Counted from the stretch's first letter, positions 40,075 through 49,645 are shown. The stretch is 54,269 nucleotides of DNA from Burkholderiaceae bacterium (GCA_947448625.1 CANFOT010000008.1:1-54269), one strand, 5' to 3'. The notes: a model not told the origin generated them from the letters alone. Made by a program: numbers and translations.

Positions 40075-41877
40075 ATGAATCACCCAAAACCCTCTGGAGA
40101 GATCAAGGCTGTTGCCGTAGCAACTGCAGATGATCTAAGGGAAACCATTCGTCGCAAAAGTAAGCTCAAAGGACGTCAAGCTGACGATGTATCGCTTGCA
40201 GAGGTTCGCCAGTTGATAGGTGTTGCACCTCATCGCCGTGATTTGCTGATCGAAAATTTACATAAATTGAACGATGAATATCGTGCTTTGCACGATCGTC
40301 ATTTAGTCGCCTTGGCAAAAGAGATGAATTTGCCGATGGCTGAAGTCTATGAAGTAGCTACCTTCTATCACCACTTTGAAGTAGTGCGCGGTAATGACCC
40401 TGTGGCAGATATCACTGTGCGCGTGTGTGATGGTATTGCTTGTGAATTGGCTGGCGCACAAAACTTATTGGCAAAATTACCAGCAATCTTGGGTAACCCC
40501 AATGTGAAGGTTATTGCAGCTCCCTGTGTAGGCCGATGCGAGCAAGCTCCGGTAGCGGTTGTACATCAGTACCCAGTGCTCTTTGCAACTACCGATAAAG
40601 TTGCTGCAGCAGTCAAGAATCAAATGACTGCCCAACCCATGGGAAATGACGGCGCAGATTTTGATCCCGCTGCACTGGCGGAGCAGGGTGTATCTCCTCA
40701 GGGCGAGCATCAAGCGGTATCGCCGGATTATGTGGGTTACGAGACCTATCGCGCCAAAGGTGGCTATGCTTTGGCAAAAGAAATTGCTGAGAGTAAGCGC
40801 GACGGCGAGAGCATCATCAAGATCATGGAAAGCTCAGGCCTTCGCGGTCTTGGCGGCGCAGGTTTCCCAGCAGGGCGCAAGTGGCGCATTGTGAGAGATC
40901 AAGTGGCTCCGAAGTTGATGGCAGTGAATATTGACGAAGGTGAGCCAGGAACATTCAAGGATCGCACTTACTTAGAGCGCGATCCGCATCGTTTCTTGGA
41001 GGGCTTGTTAATTGCCGCTAGCGTAGTGGGAATTGATGCTTGCTATATCTACTTGCGTGATGAATATCATGGTTGCCGTGAATTACTCGAAGTGGAATTG
41101 GCTAAGCTCAAAGCAAATCCGCCATTCAAGTTACCTTCCATTGAGTTGCGTCGTGGCGCAGGCGCCTACATTTGTGGCGAAGAATCTGCCATGATTGAAA
41201 GCATTGAAGGTAAGCGCGGCGAACCTCGTATGCGTCCTCCCTATATTGCTCAAGTTGGACTGTTTGGTCGTCCAACACTCGAGCACAACTTCGAGACTCT
41301 TTACTGGGTTCGAGATATTGTTCAACGTGGTCCAGAGTGGTTTAGTTCTTTTGGTCGGCATGATCGCAAAGGCTTGCGCAGCTACAGCGTGAGCGGTCGA
41401 GTAAAAAATCCTGGTGTGAAATTAGCCCCAGCTGGTATTACTATCCAAGAGCTTATCGATGAGTATTGTGGCGGCATGCAAGATGGCCATCAATTTTATG
41501 GATACCTACCTGGTGGCGCGTCGGGCGGTATTTTGCCGGCGACGATGAATGATATTCCGCTGGACTTTGATACTTTGCAACCTTATGGATGCTTCATTGG
41601 TTCTGCTGCAGTCATGGTGTTTGGTGACAAAGATAAAGCACGTGATATGGCCTTAAATGTGATGCATTTCTTTGAGCATGAGAGTTGTGGTCAGTGCACG
41701 CCATGTCGTGTAGGTACTAGTAAGGCTGCCAAGTTGATGCAATCGAAGTCCTGGGACCAAGAAACTCTAGAAGATTTAGCAACCGTCATGGTGGATGCGT
41801 CCATCTGTGGCCTAGGTCAGGCGGCACCAAACCCTATTCGCTGTATTGCAAAATATTTCCCTGAAGAAGTTCAATAA
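40075..41877 (+). CDS. NAD-dependent formate dehydrogenase, fused gamma-beta subunit (FdsG-FdsB / NuoE-NuoF-like)
   Basis: Diaphorase part of a soluble molybdenum formate dehydrogenase, 600 aa. Residues about 1-185 are NuoE/FdsG-like, with the thioredoxin-fold [2Fe-2S] ligands CDGIAC and APCVGRC. From about 220 it is NuoF/FdsB-like: GLRGLGGAGFPAGRKW (NADH and FMN site), RRGAGAYICGEESAMI, the [4Fe-4S] ligands ESCGQCTPCRVG, and the last cysteine in NPIRC. FdsG and FdsB are separate genes in the well-studied Cupriavidus and Rhodobacter operons, so the fusion is notable. Electrons from FdsA would pass through these clusters to FMN and NAD+. Confidence 0.92.
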   Translation: MNHPKPSGEIKAVAVATADDLRETIRRKSKLKGRQADDVSLAEVRQLIGVAPHRRDLLIENLHKLNDEYRALHDRHLVALAKEMNLPMAEVYEVATFYHHFEVVRGNDPVADITVRVCDGIACELAGAQNLLAKLPAILGNPNVKVIAAPCVGRCEQAPVAVVHQYPVLFATTDKVAAAVKNQMTAQPMGNDGADFDPAALAEQGVSPQGEHQAVSPDYVGYETYRAKGGYALAKEIAESKRDGESIIKIMESSGLRGLGGAGFPAGRKWRIVRDQVAPKLMAVNIDEGEPGTFKDRTYLERDPHRFLEGLLIAASVVGIDACYIYLRDEYHGCRELLEVELAKLKANPPFKLPSIELRRGAGAYICGEESAMIESIEGKRGEPRMRPPYIAQVGLFGRPTLEHNFETLYWVRDIVQRGPEWFSSFGRHDRKGLRSYSVSGRVKNPGVKLAPAGITIQELIDEYCGGMQDGHQFYGYLPGGASGGILPATMNDIPLDFDTLQPYGCFIGSAAVMVFGDKDKARDMALNVMHFFEHESCGQCTPCRVGTSKAAKLMQSKSWDQETLEDLATVMVDASICGLGQAAPNPIRCIAKYFPEEVQ

Positions 41878-41929
41878 GGAAGTTGCTTAATAAAAGTACC
41901 TAGAAAAATCAGGGAACAACGAGATAAAT

Positions 41930-44824
41930 ATGAACGCACCAGTAAATCCTAAAGAGCTTGAACTGCAAACAGTCGAGTTCAAGTTAGACGGTCAAACCAT
42001 CGTTTCTTACGAGGGCGAGACTATTCTCAAGGCCGCTAAGCGCCACGGAATTGATATTCCCCATCTTTGCTTTAAAGACGGCTATCGCCCAGACGGTAAT
42101 TGCCGCGCCTGCGTTGTCGAAATTAACGGCGAACGTACTTTGGCGCCTAGTTGCTGCCGAAGCGCCACTCCAGGTATGGATGTCAAAGCCAATAGCGAGC
42201 GTGCACTGAAGAGTCAAAAGCTAGTGCTCGAGATGTTGTTATCCGATATGCCTGACGAAGGATTTAAGTGGGTGGGGGATAGCAAGGAAGAGGAGCAGCA
42301 AAACCAACATGGTGAGCTCAGTACCTGGGCTGCTCGCATGGATGTGACAGTTCGCCCTGAACTCAAAGCATTGCGCCGCGAAAAAGTAACCCAAGACATC
42401 TCTCATCCAGCAATGGCGGTAAATTTAGACGCCTGCATTCAATGTAATCGTTGTGTACGTGCTTGTCGTGAAGAGCAGGTCAACGATGTGATTGGCTACG
42501 CAATGCGTGGTGCTCATAGTGAGATCGTATTTGATCTGAATGACCCGATGGGTGACAGTACCTGCGTTGCCTGTGGTGAATGTGTTCAGGCCTGCCCAAC
42601 AGGGGCATTGATGCCTAAGGGTTTAATTGGCTCGCAAACGGTCGATCGCAAAGTGGATTCAGTATGTCCTTTCTGTGGTGTAGGTTGTCAAATTACCTAT
42701 AACGTTAAAGATGAAAAGATTGTTAGCGTCGAGGGCCGTGATGGTCCAGCCAACCACAATCGCTTATGCGTTAAGGGCCGCTTCGGTATGGACTATATCC
42801 ATAACCCACAGCGCTTAACGAAGCCACTCATTCGTAAGGCGGGTGTTGCTAAAGATGAGGCCTTGTTGGAGGGCAAGCAAGACTGGTCCGACATCTTCCG
42901 TGAAGCTAGCTGGGAAGAAGCTTTGGAAGTTGCTGGTGGTGGCCTCAAAAAGCTTAAAGATCAATATGGCAATAAAGTGTTGGCCGGCTTTGGTTCTGCA
43001 AAGGGCAGTAACGAAGAGGCTTACTTATTCCAGAAGCTCGTGCGTACAGGCTTTGGTAGCAATAACGTTGACCATTGCACGCGCCTTTGTCATGCATCCT
43101 CTGTTGCCGCATTATTAGAGGGGGTAGGATCTGGTGCGGTTAGTAATCAGGTGAATGATGTTGAGCACTCCAGCTTGATCATGTTGATTGGATCTAATCC
43201 TACTGCTAATCATCCTGTAGCTGCGACTTGGTTTAAGAATGCTGCTAAACGGGGCGCAAAAATTGTATTGTGTGATCCTCGTAAAACAGAGATTAGTAAA
43301 CATGCCTGGCGTACGATGCAGTTCAAGCCAGATACCGATGTGGCTATGCTCAATGCCATGATCTTCACGATCATTGAAGAAGGTTTAGTCGATAAGGACT
43401 TTATCGAGAACCGTTCAAATAATTTTGAAGCTCTAAAAGAAAATATCAAGGGCTATAGTCCAGAAGCGATGGCGCCACTTTGCGGCATTCCGGCAGAAAC
43501 CTTGCGTGAAGTAGCGCGTGAGTTTGCTACTACTAAGTCAGCCATGATTTTGTGGGGCATGGGTGTCAGTCAGCACGTACATGGCACTGATAACGCACGC
43601 TGCTTAATTGCCTTGGTTAGTATTACCGGTCAAATTGGTAAGCCTGGCTCAGGCTTGCATCCATTGCGCGGCCAGAATAACGTGCAAGGTGCTAGTGATG
43701 CTGGCTTAATCCCAATGATGTTCCCGAACTATCAACGTGTTGATAATCCAGAGACGCATGCTTGGTTTGAGAAGTTCTGGGATACCCCATTAGATAAAAA
43801 GCCTGGTTACACCGTGGTGGAGATCATGCATAAGATCACTGCGCCGGATAGTGATCCAGATAAGATTCGCGGTATGTATGTCGAAGGTGAAAATCCAGCG
43901 ATGAGCGACCCTGATTTGAATCACGCCCGTCATGCGTTGGCTGCATTGGATTTATTGGTTGTGCAGGACATCTTCATGACTGAGACTGCGCTCCTAGCGG
44001 ATGTTGTATTACCAGCTAGTGCGTGGCCAGAGAAAGTTGGTACTGCAAGCAATACTGACCGCATGGTGCAAATGGGCAAGAAGGCGATTAATCCTCCTGG
44101 CGATGCTAAGCCTGATCTGTGGATCATTCAGCAAATTGCGAAACGCATGGGCTTGAACTGGAACTATCAAGGTCCAGATGATGGTGTGGCAGCGGTCTAT
44201 GACGAAATGCGTCAAGCAATGCATGCAGCCATCAACGGTATTACTTGGGATAGATTAGAAAAAGAATCTAGCGTGACCTACCCATGTTTATCGGCTGAGG
44301 ACCCAGGTAGGCCAATTGTGTTCAATGACAAGTTTGATACCAAAGATGGCAGAGTGAAGTTAGTGCCAGCCGATATCATTCCTGCAAATGAGCGTCCCGA
44401 TTCTGAGTATCCGTTTGTATTAATTACTGGTCGTCAGCTAGAGCATTGGCACACCGGCAGTATGACTCGCCGCGCAACCGTATTGGATGCAATTGAGCCA
44501 ATGGCTACAGTGTCCATGAATGGCGAAGATATGACTCAGTTAGGTGTTTCTGCTGGCGATGTCATCACTGTTCAATCACGTCGTGGCGAAGTAGGTATCC
44601 ATGTCCGCAGAGATGACGGCACTCCACGTGGTGTGATCTTCATTCCGTTTGCTTACTATGAAGCTGCAGCTAACTTAATCACCAACTCAGCCTTAGATCC
44701 TTTTGGCAAGATTCCGGAATTTAAGTACTGCGCCGTTAAGCTTGCTAAAGGCGGTCAGGCAGCTGCAGTAATGGGCTACGGCACTAATGATCCTAAGAGG
44801 CAGAAAGCCACATCGGTTTCGTAA
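41930..44824 (+). CDS. fdsA: NAD-dependent formate dehydrogenase alpha subunit (molybdenum, FdsA-like)
   Basis: Catalytic subunit of 964 aa. The N-terminus is a NuoG-like [2Fe-2S] domain (CFKDGYRPDGNCRACVVEI), then ferredoxin-type [4Fe-4S] clusters (CIQCNRCVRAC, CVACGECVQACPTG), then the FDH cluster CPFCGVGC. The bis-MGD catalytic region follows, with Cys387 in TRLCHASSVAAL at the position of the molybdenum-ligating cysteine (Cys386 in the Rhodobacter capsulatus enzyme) and the adjacent catalytic His kept. ITGRQLEHWHTGSMTRR marks the C-terminal cofactor domain. All metal ligands are present. No fdsC/fdhD or fdsD follows; a strong terminator closes the operon, so the maturation factors must be elsewhere. 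Confidence 0.95.
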   Translation: MNAPVNPKELELQTVEFKLDGQTIVSYEGETILKAAKRHGIDIPHLCFKDGYRPDGNCRACVVEINGERTLAPSCCRSATPGMDVKANSERALKSQKLVLEMLLSDMPDEGFKWVGDSKEEEQQNQHGELSTWAARMDVTVRPELKALRREKVTQDISHPAMAVNLDACIQCNRCVRACREEQVNDVIGYAMRGAHSEIVFDLNDPMGDSTCVACGECVQACPTGALMPKGLIGSQTVDRKVDSVCPFCGVGCQITYNVKDEKIVSVEGRDGPANHNRLCVKGRFGMDYIHNPQRLTKPLIRKAGVAKDEALLEGKQDWSDIFREASWEEALEVAGGGLKKLKDQYGNKVLAGFGSAKGSNEEAYLFQKLVRTGFGSNNVDHCTRLCHASSVAALLEGVGSGAVSNQVNDVEHSSLIMLIGSNPTANHPVAATWFKNAAKRGAKIVLCDPRKTEISKHAWRTMQFKPDTDVAMLNAMIFTIIEEGLVDKDFIENRSNNFEALKENIKGYSPEAMAPLCGIPAETLREVAREFATTKSAMILWGMGVSQHVHGTDNARCLIALVSITGQIGKPGSGLHPLRGQNNVQGASDAGLIPMMFPNYQRVDNPETHAWFEKFWDTPLDKKPGYTVVEIMHKITAPDSDPDKIRGMYVEGENPAMSDPDLNHARHALAALDLLVVQDIFMTETALLADVVLPASAWPEKVGTASNTDRMVQMGKKAINPPGDAKPDLWIIQQIAKRMGLNWNYQGPDDGVAAVYDEMRQAMHAAINGITWDRLEKESSVTYPCLSAEDPGRPIVFNDKFDTKDGRVKLVPADIIPANERPDSEYPFVLITGRQLEHWHTGSMTRRATVLDAIEPMATVSMNGEDMTQLGVSAGDVITVQSRRGEVGIHVRRDDGTPRGVIFIPFAYYEAAANLITNSALDPFGKIPEFKYCAVKLAKGGQAAAVMGYGTNDPKRQKATSVS

Positions 44825-44842
44825 AAGATAGCGCCTCAACCA

Positions 44843-44868
44843 AACCCCACCCTTAAGGTGGGGTTTTT
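44843..44868 (+). terminator. Intrinsic terminator after the formate dehydrogenase operon
   Basis: CCCCACC-CTTAA-GGTGGGG with flanking AAA/TTTTT, 18 bases after the fdsA stop; a strong GC stem and T-tract. Confidence 0.93.
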
Positions 44869-44904
44869 ATTTGCTAGTCTCCATCATGCTGAAATAACTC
44901 AATG

Positions 44905-44937
44905 TTGGATAGTCTATTTAACTTTCACTTATAAGTG
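44905..44937 (+). promoter_or_regulatory. Promoter with palindromic operator for the ParD-like gene
   Basis: TTGGAT (44905-44910) and TTATAA (44929-44934) are 18 bases apart. The -10 lies inside the perfect 12-base palindrome CACTTATAAGTG (44926-44937). An operator over the -10 is what an autorepressing antitoxin would use. Confidence 0.5.
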
Positions 44938-44955
44938 GTTTTCAAGGTCAAGATA

Positions 44956-45201
44956 ATGGGGAAACAGTTGTGCGGGGTTGTTGTTGTGAGGATTAATGAT
45001 GATCTATATCGTCAGGCCAGGTTAAGCGGCAAGAGAAATTCTCGCTCAGCCGATGAGCAAATTAATTTCTGGGCAAAGTTAGGTAAGGCTTGTATAGATA
45101 ATCCAGAATTGCCAACCACCTTTGTGGCCGAGTGTTTGGCGTCTCTTAGTGAGGCTAAAAGTAAGAGATTTATACCTTTTGTCCCTCGAGCGACTGATTA
45201 A
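44956..45201 (+). CDS. ParD-like antitoxin without a toxin partner
   Basis: Small protein of 81 aa from ATG 44956, with AAGG eight bases upstream; the GTG at 44935 lies inside the promoter palindrome and is less likely. The pattern VVVVRINDDLYRQARLSGKRNSRSADEQINFWAKLGKACIDNPE (split by one loop) matches the ParD-like antitoxin family of ribbon-helix-helix type: a beta strand, then helices with the RSADEQINFWAKLG signature. No ParE- or other toxin-like ORF lies on either side: nadB begins 49 bases downstream and a terminator lies upstream. It is therefore an orphan antitoxin or simply a DNA-binding regulator. Confidence 0.75.
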   Translation: MGKQLCGVVVVRINDDLYRQARLSGKRNSRSADEQINFWAKLGKACIDNPELPTTFVAECLASLSEAKSKRFIPFVPRATD

Positions 45202-45250
45202 TTGGATAAAAAATACCAAGAATCCTATTGCCCTTTAGAATTAACCCTCC

Positions 45251-46912
45251 ATGGCCAGTTCAAAACCCCAAACCCCACCATCTGACACTAAACCAGAATT
45301 ACCCGTCCTCATCATTGGGGCGGGCTTAGCAGGCTTAACCGTTGCGCTGCATATGGCTGAAACCCAGCCAGTGATTGTGATGGCCAAGCGAGGTCTGGGC
45401 GAGGCTGCAACTGCTTGGGCCCAGGGTGGCATTGTTGGGGTGGTTGATAAAGAGCATGACAGCGTGGATTCTCATGTAGCTGATACTTTAGATGCGGGTG
45501 CAGGCCTTGTAGTCGAATCTACTGCGCGCTATATCGCAGAAGAGAGTGCTGAGGCCATTCGTTGGTTAGTTGAGCAGGGCGTTCCTTTTACTCCCGATGA
45601 AACCGGCCCGATGGGCTTACATCTCACGCGTGAGGGTGGCCATAGTCAACGTCGGATTGCGCACGTGGCTGATGCAACCGGCAAAGCCATTCATGAAGTG
45701 CTTTTAGATAAAGCCCGGGCGCATAAAAATATTCAGCTACTAGAGCATTGGATTGCTTTAGATCTCATTACTAATCGTCATTTAGATACCAAGACCCAGC
45801 GAACCAAACCGAATCGTTGCTACGGTGTTTATGCGCTTGATATTAAAAATAATCGAGTAGAAACCATTGAGGCCAAATCAGTTGTATTGGCTACCGGTGG
45901 CGTTGGCAAGGTCTATAAATACACCAGCAACCCAGATACCGCTACGGGTGATGGTATTGCTATGGCCTGGAGAGCAGGCTGCCGTGTGGGTAACATGGAA
46001 TTTATTCAATTTCATCCAACCTGCTTGTATCACCCTAGCGATAGAACATTCTTAATTACTGAGGCAATGCGTGGTGAGGGCGGTTTACTCAAGTTGCCTA
46101 ATGGCACTCGTTTTATGTCGGAGCATGATGAGCGCAATGAGTTGGCTCCACGTGATATTGTTGCGAGAGCAATCGACTTTGAGATGAAGAAGCATGGTCT
46201 TGATTATGTGCATCTCGACGCAACCCACTTGGGTGAAGAATTTATTAAAGAGCATTTCCCAATGATCTATGCACGTTGCATGAGCTTGGGTCTCGATATC
46301 ACTAAAGAGCCTATTCCCGTGGTCCCTGCAGCGCATTACACCTGTGGTGGCGTAGTGACGGATCTGAAGGGAAGGACAGATTTACCAGGACTGTATGCCG
46401 TGGGTGAAGCAACCTATACGGGTCTACATGGCGCTAACCGCTTAGCAAGCAACTCTTTACTTGAGTGTATTGTTATTGGTAAAGCCGCCGCTGAAGATAT
46501 TTCTGCATTAAAAACACCAGTAATGCCAAAGCTCCCGCTCTGGGATGAGAGTCAAGTGGAAGATGCGGATGAGCAAGTGGTCATTGCCCATAACTGGGAT
46601 GAGCTACGTTCATTGATGTGGAACTATGTAGGCATTGTGAGAACCAATCGACGTTTGGAGCGAGCACTACATCGAATTAAGCTCTTGCGATACGAGGTTC
46701 AGGAGTATTACGCTAACTTCAAAGTAACGCGCGACTTAATTGAGTTGCGCAATTTGCTGGAATGCGCGGAGTTAATAGTGAGGTCAGCCTTGATGCGTAG
46801 AGAAAGTAGGGGACTTCATTACAGCCGAGATTACCCGGGCACTTGGGCAGTTTCTTATCCGACTATTCTGACGCCTCAGGCTGAGGGAAATTCTGAGGGC
46901 GCTGAAACTTAA
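45251..46912 (+). CDS. nadB: L-aspartate oxidase
   Basis: First step of de novo NAD synthesis, L-aspartate to iminoaspartate, FAD-dependent, 553 aa. The FAD-binding Rossmann motif [17 protein letters not shown] is near residue 20; [54 protein letters not shown] and the catalytic-region [13 protein letters not shown] follow, with [18 protein letters not shown] near the C-terminal part, all in the order seen in fumarate-reductase-type flavoenzymes. It is convergent with nadC-nadA, whose products complete quinolinate and nicotinate mononucleotide formation, so the whole pathway is clustered here. Confidence 0.95.
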   Translation: MASSKPQTPPSDTKPELPVLIIGAGLAGLTVALHMAETQPVIVMAKRGLGEAATAWAQGGIVGVVDKEHDSVDSHVADTLDAGAGLVVESTARYIAEESAEAIRWLVEQGVPFTPDETGPMGLHLTREGGHSQRRIAHVADATGKAIHEVLLDKARAHKNIQLLEHWIALDLITNRHLDTKTQRTKPNRCYGVYALDIKNNRVETIEAKSVVLATGGVGKVYKYTSNPDTATGDGIAMAWRAGCRVGNMEFIQFHPTCLYHPSDRTFLITEAMRGEGGLLKLPNGTRFMSEHDERNELAPRDIVARAIDFEMKKHGLDYVHLDATHLGEEFIKEHFPMIYARCMSLGLDITKEPIPVVPAAHYTCGGVVTDLKGRTDLPGLYAVGEATYTGLHGANRLASNSLLECIVIGKAAAEDISALKTPVMPKLPLWDESQVEDADEQVVIAHNWDELRSLMWNYVGIVRTNRRLERALHRIKLLRYEVQEYYANFKVTRDLIELRNLLECAELIVRSALMRRESRGLHYSRDYPGTWAVSYPTILTPQAEGNSEGAET

Positions 46913-46921
46913 AGCAAGCGC

Positions 46922-47779
46922 TTAGGCGTAGATTCTCATTGAGAAATCCACTGCCTGAATATCTTTAGTGAGCTTACCTAAAGAGATGCGGTCGACACCA
47001 GTAGCAGCAATAACCCGCATTTGATCTAAGTTAATGCCACCAGATGCCTCAAGTAGGGCACGGCTATTGGTAAATGCTACAGCTTCTTTCATTTGCTCTG
47101 GAGTGAAGTTGTCAATCAAGATGCTCTTTGCACCAGCATCTAAAGCTTCTTTCAATTCAGCAAAGTTCTCTACTTCTACCTGAATATCCACCCCAGAATT
47201 AAATGCTTGAGCAGCTTTAATGGCGGCAGCAACACCACCAGCTGCGGCAATGTGATTCTCTTTGATGAGGATGCCGTGCCATAAAGCGAGGCGTTGGTTT
47301 TGGCCGCCGCCTACAAGAACCGCGTATTTCTGAGCACGACGCAATCCGGGAATGGTTTTGCGGGTGTCCAATACTGCACAGCCCTTGGGATTGGGGCTAA
47401 CGCCTGCAATCGCATCCACATGTTGGCGTGCAATACTGGCTGTCCATGAGAGGGTTTGCAAGAAGTTAATACAGGGACGTTCAGCAGAGAGTAGGGCGCG
47501 AGAGTTCGCCTCAATATCGCAAACCTTGGTATCGGGCTTCATCAAGTCACCCTCCAGGTAGTGCCAAGTCACTTTTGCTGAAGGATCCAATTTCTTGAGA
47601 GTGCCTTCAAACCAATCTACCCCACACAGGACAGCCTCTTGACGTACGATCAGTTGTGCATGAACTGGCTTGCTGGGAACTAACATGGCAGTCCAGTCAC
47701 CTGTGCCAATATCCTCCATCAATGCATCATGAATATTGCGTTGACGTGCTTGCTCTAAAGTTTCGTTGTAATCAAACAT
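46922..47779 (-). CDS. nadC: Nicotinate-nucleotide pyrophosphorylase (quinolinate phosphoribosyltransferase)
   Basis: Converts quinolinate and PRPP to nicotinate mononucleotide, 285 aa. Signatures: ALMEDIGTGDWTAML, ERPCINFLQTLSWTAS, LDTRKTIPGLRRAQKYAVLVGGGQNQRLALWHGILIKENH (broken here only by position), EVEVENF-like VEVENFAELKEALDAG, and LEASGGINLDQM. The substrate-binding Arg and Lys residues of these motifs are kept. It starts 12 bases after the nadA stop, in the same transcript, with nadB facing it nine bases away. Confidence 0.95.
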   Translation of the reverse strand: MFDYNETLEQARQRNIHDALMEDIGTGDWTAMLVPSKPVHAQLIVRQEAVLCGVDWFEGTLKKLDPSAKVTWHYLEGDLMKPDTKVCDIEANSRALLSAERPCINFLQTLSWTASIARQHVDAIAGVSPNPKGCAVLDTRKTIPGLRRAQKYAVLVGGGQNQRLALWHGILIKENHIAAAGGVAAAIKAAQAFNSGVDIQVEVENFAELKEALDAGAKSILIDNFTPEQMKEAVAFTNSRALLEASGGINLDQMRVIAATGVDRISLGKLTKDIQAVDFSMRIYA

Positions 47780-47791
47780 ATTTTCTTTTTA

Positions 47792-48910
47792 TTAAGCTGC
47801 GCCAATGTTCTTGACAAAGCCATGCTGCGCTTTAGCCAGAAGATCGGGATGATTTTTGGTGAAGTCGAGCATGCGCTCAATACATCCTAGCGCCTCCACG
47901 CGAATAGGCTCGTCGATGAAGATTTCGCCAGAGGCATTCTCGAGACAGTTTAGGATTCCCTGCAAGCCATTCATGGCCATCCAAGGGCAGTGGGCGCAGC
48001 TCTTGCAAGTTGCGCTGTTGCCAGCAGTAGGGGCCTCAATCAATACTTTATTGGGCGCCAATTGGCGCATGCGATGCAGTATGCCTTTATCTGTTGCGAC
48101 AATATATTCGGTGGCAGATCCGTCAACCACAGCTTTAATCATTGCTGATGTGGAGCCAACTACATCGGCTAAATCTACTACCGCATGCGGTGATTCTGGG
48201 TGAACCAAAATCATGGCATTAGGATGTGCCGCCTTGAGCATCTCAAGTTCAACAGCTTTAAATTCATCATGAACGATGCAAGCGCCATTCCACAGCAACA
48301 TATCAGCACCAGTTTGCTCTTGAATATATCGACCTAAGTGACGATCAGGTGCCCACAGAATTTTTTTACCCTCCACCTTGAGTTGGTGGACGATAGCCAG
48401 GGCACAGGAGCTAGTCACCATCCAATCGGCCTGTGCCTTAACCGCAGCGCTAGTGTTTGCATAAACAACGACCGTACGATCGGGGTGTAATGCTCTAAAT
48501 GCAGCAAAGTCAGCAGCATCACAGCCCAAATCTAAGGAGCAGGTTGCCTCTAGATCGGGCATGAAGACGCTTTTCTCGGGGCTGAGAATCTTTGCAGACT
48601 CACCCATAAAGCGCACTCCCGCAACAATTAAATTCTTGGCGGGGTGATTTTTCCCAAAGCGTGCCATCTCCAAAGAGTCGGCAACAAAGCCCCCGGTCTC
48701 AAGAGCTAAGTCTTGAATGTCACCATCAACATAGTAGTGAGCAACAAGTGCAGCATCTTTCTCTATTAGCAACTGCTTAATGCGAGCAACCACAGCAGCC
48801 TTTTCAGCTCCATGTAATGGAGGTGGGGTTTTGGCCCAGGCTTGGGCGGTACAGGTAGCCCCCTCAGCATTCTGCTGGGGGTAGTCAAAGGCGATGGGTG
48901 TTGAGGTCAT
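47792..48910 (-). CDS. nadA: Quinolinate synthase, [4Fe-4S]
   Basis: Condenses iminoaspartate with dihydroxyacetone phosphate to quinolinate, 372 aa from ATG 48910, which has AAGGAGG upstream; the TTG at 48961 would run into the dinJ operator region and is rejected. Family signatures: [31 protein letters not shown] (first domain), [41 protein letters not shown], and [13 protein letters not shown], with the three cluster cysteines available. First gene of nadA-nadC, and divergent from the DinJ-type antitoxin gene. Confidence 0.95.
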   Translation of the reverse strand: MTSTPIAFDYPQQNAEGATCTAQAWAKTPPPLHGAEKAAVVARIKQLLIEKDAALVAHYYVDGDIQDLALETGGFVADSLEMARFGKNHPAKNLIVAGVRFMGESAKILSPEKSVFMPDLEATCSLDLGCDAADFAAFRALHPDRTVVVYANTSAAVKAQADWMVTSSCALAIVHQLKVEGKKILWAPDRHLGRYIQEQTGADMLLWNGACIVHDEFKAVELEMLKAAHPNAMILVHPESPHAVVDLADVVGSTSAMIKAVVDGSATEYIVATDKGILHRMRQLAPNKVLIEAPTAGNSATCKSCAHCPWMAMNGLQGILNCLENASGEIFIDEPIRVEALGCIERMLDFTKNHPDLLAKAQHGFVKNIGAA

Positions 48911-48964
48911 GCGCAATTTTAGCCTCCTTAACCATGGAATTAATTGACTTGATGGTTGCAAAAG

Positions 48965-48993
48965 TTGTAGCTACAATGTAGCTACAATATAAC
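48965..48993 (+). promoter_or_regulatory. Tandem palindromic operator and -10 of the dinJ-yafQ locus
   Basis: An 11-base unit GTAGCTACAAT is repeated exactly back to back (48967-48977 and 48978-48988). Each copy holds the palindrome GTAGCTAC, the first widening to TTGTAGCTACAA. TATAAC (48988-48993) is a good -10 with TTGTAG (48965-48970) 17 bases upstream, so the repeats cover the promoter. This is the expected arrangement for autorepression by an antitoxin. Confidence 0.75.
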
Positions 48994-49028
48994 TGCATTT
49001 AGAGTAAAAAAATAGATAAGGAATGCAT

Positions 49029-49292
49029 ATGGCTGCTAACGCGGTGGTGCGAGCTCGGATAGATGAGGATATTAAGAATGAGGCGAGTCTTGTGCTGGAG
49101 GCAATGGGGTTAAAGGTATCCGATGCCTTGAGGATGATGTTGACAAGGATAGCGGTTGAAAAGTCACTCCCATTTGAGCCCTTAGTCCCGAATGCAAGGA
49201 CTATAGCGGCCATGAGAGAGGCGAGGGAGCGGCAGCTAATGTCATTTGGATCGGCAAAAGAATTGTTAAAGGATTTGAATGAGGAGGATTGA
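49029..49292 (+). CDS. RelB/DinJ-family antitoxin
   Basis: Antitoxin of 87 aa from ATG 49029, where AAGGA stands six bases upstream; ATG 49023 would touch that sequence. The N-terminal ribbon-helix-helix region ANAVVRARIDEDIKNEASLVLE is followed by the family core MGLKVSDALRMMLTRIAVEKSLPFEP; the C-terminal part (ARERQLMSFGSAKELLKDLNEED) is the toxin-binding tail. Tandem palindromes just upstream are its likely operator. The toxin reading frame begins inside its last codons (14-base overlap) but is interrupted, so the antitoxin may no longer have an active partner here. Confidence 0.92.
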   Translation: MAANAVVRARIDEDIKNEASLVLEAMGLKVSDALRMMLTRIAVEKSLPFEPLVPNARTIAAMREARERQLMSFGSAKELLKDLNEED

Positions 49293-49569
49293 GTGAACCA
49301 CTCAATTTAAAAAAGACTACAAGCGAGAAACAAGAGGTAGATACAGATCTCAATTGACATCTGAATTGGTCGAAGTTATTGATCTCTTAATTGCTGATGT
49401 GGAATTGCCGGCACGATATTTTGATCATGCCCTAATTGGGCGGTGGAAAGATCTTCGAGATTGCCACATCAAGCCCGACTTGCTACTCATATATGCGAAG
49501 TCTGACCCAGAAATACTCATACTTGCAAGGCTGGGCTCACATAGTGAGTTAAGTTTGTGGTTATGCTGA
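49279..49569 (+). pseudogene. YafQ-family mRNA interferase toxin interrupted by an in-frame UGA at codon 6
   Basis: The frame starts at ATG 49279 with AAAGGA five bases upstream and reads MRRIE, then TGA (49294-49296), then TTQFKKDYKRETRGRY and on without interruption to 49569. Both sides of the stop match the YafQ N-terminal pattern, so a single-base change (for example CGA to TGA) is the simplest explanation. There is no ATG, GTG or TTG between the stop and TTG 49354, which would lose the first helix. The active-site series is mostly kept: His of FDHAL, Asp and His of RDCH, Asp of PDLLLIY, Arg of ARLGSH and its His. The aromatic expected near the end (ELF) is Ser (ELS), a second sign of decay. 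Confidence 0.82.
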
Positions 49570-49645
49570 GGGCACCCATTAGAATGAGTTATGTCATTTT
49601 TTACAATTCAATCCGTCTTCTTGTTCTATAGCGCCGTCAGTATTT

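Noticed and set aside
49293..49310. GTG at 49293 as the real start of the YafQ-type toxin
   Set aside because: Its frame stops after five codons (TAA at 49308) and is out of phase with the conserved TTQFKKDYKR sequence; ATG 49279 is in phase and has a Shine-Dalgarno.
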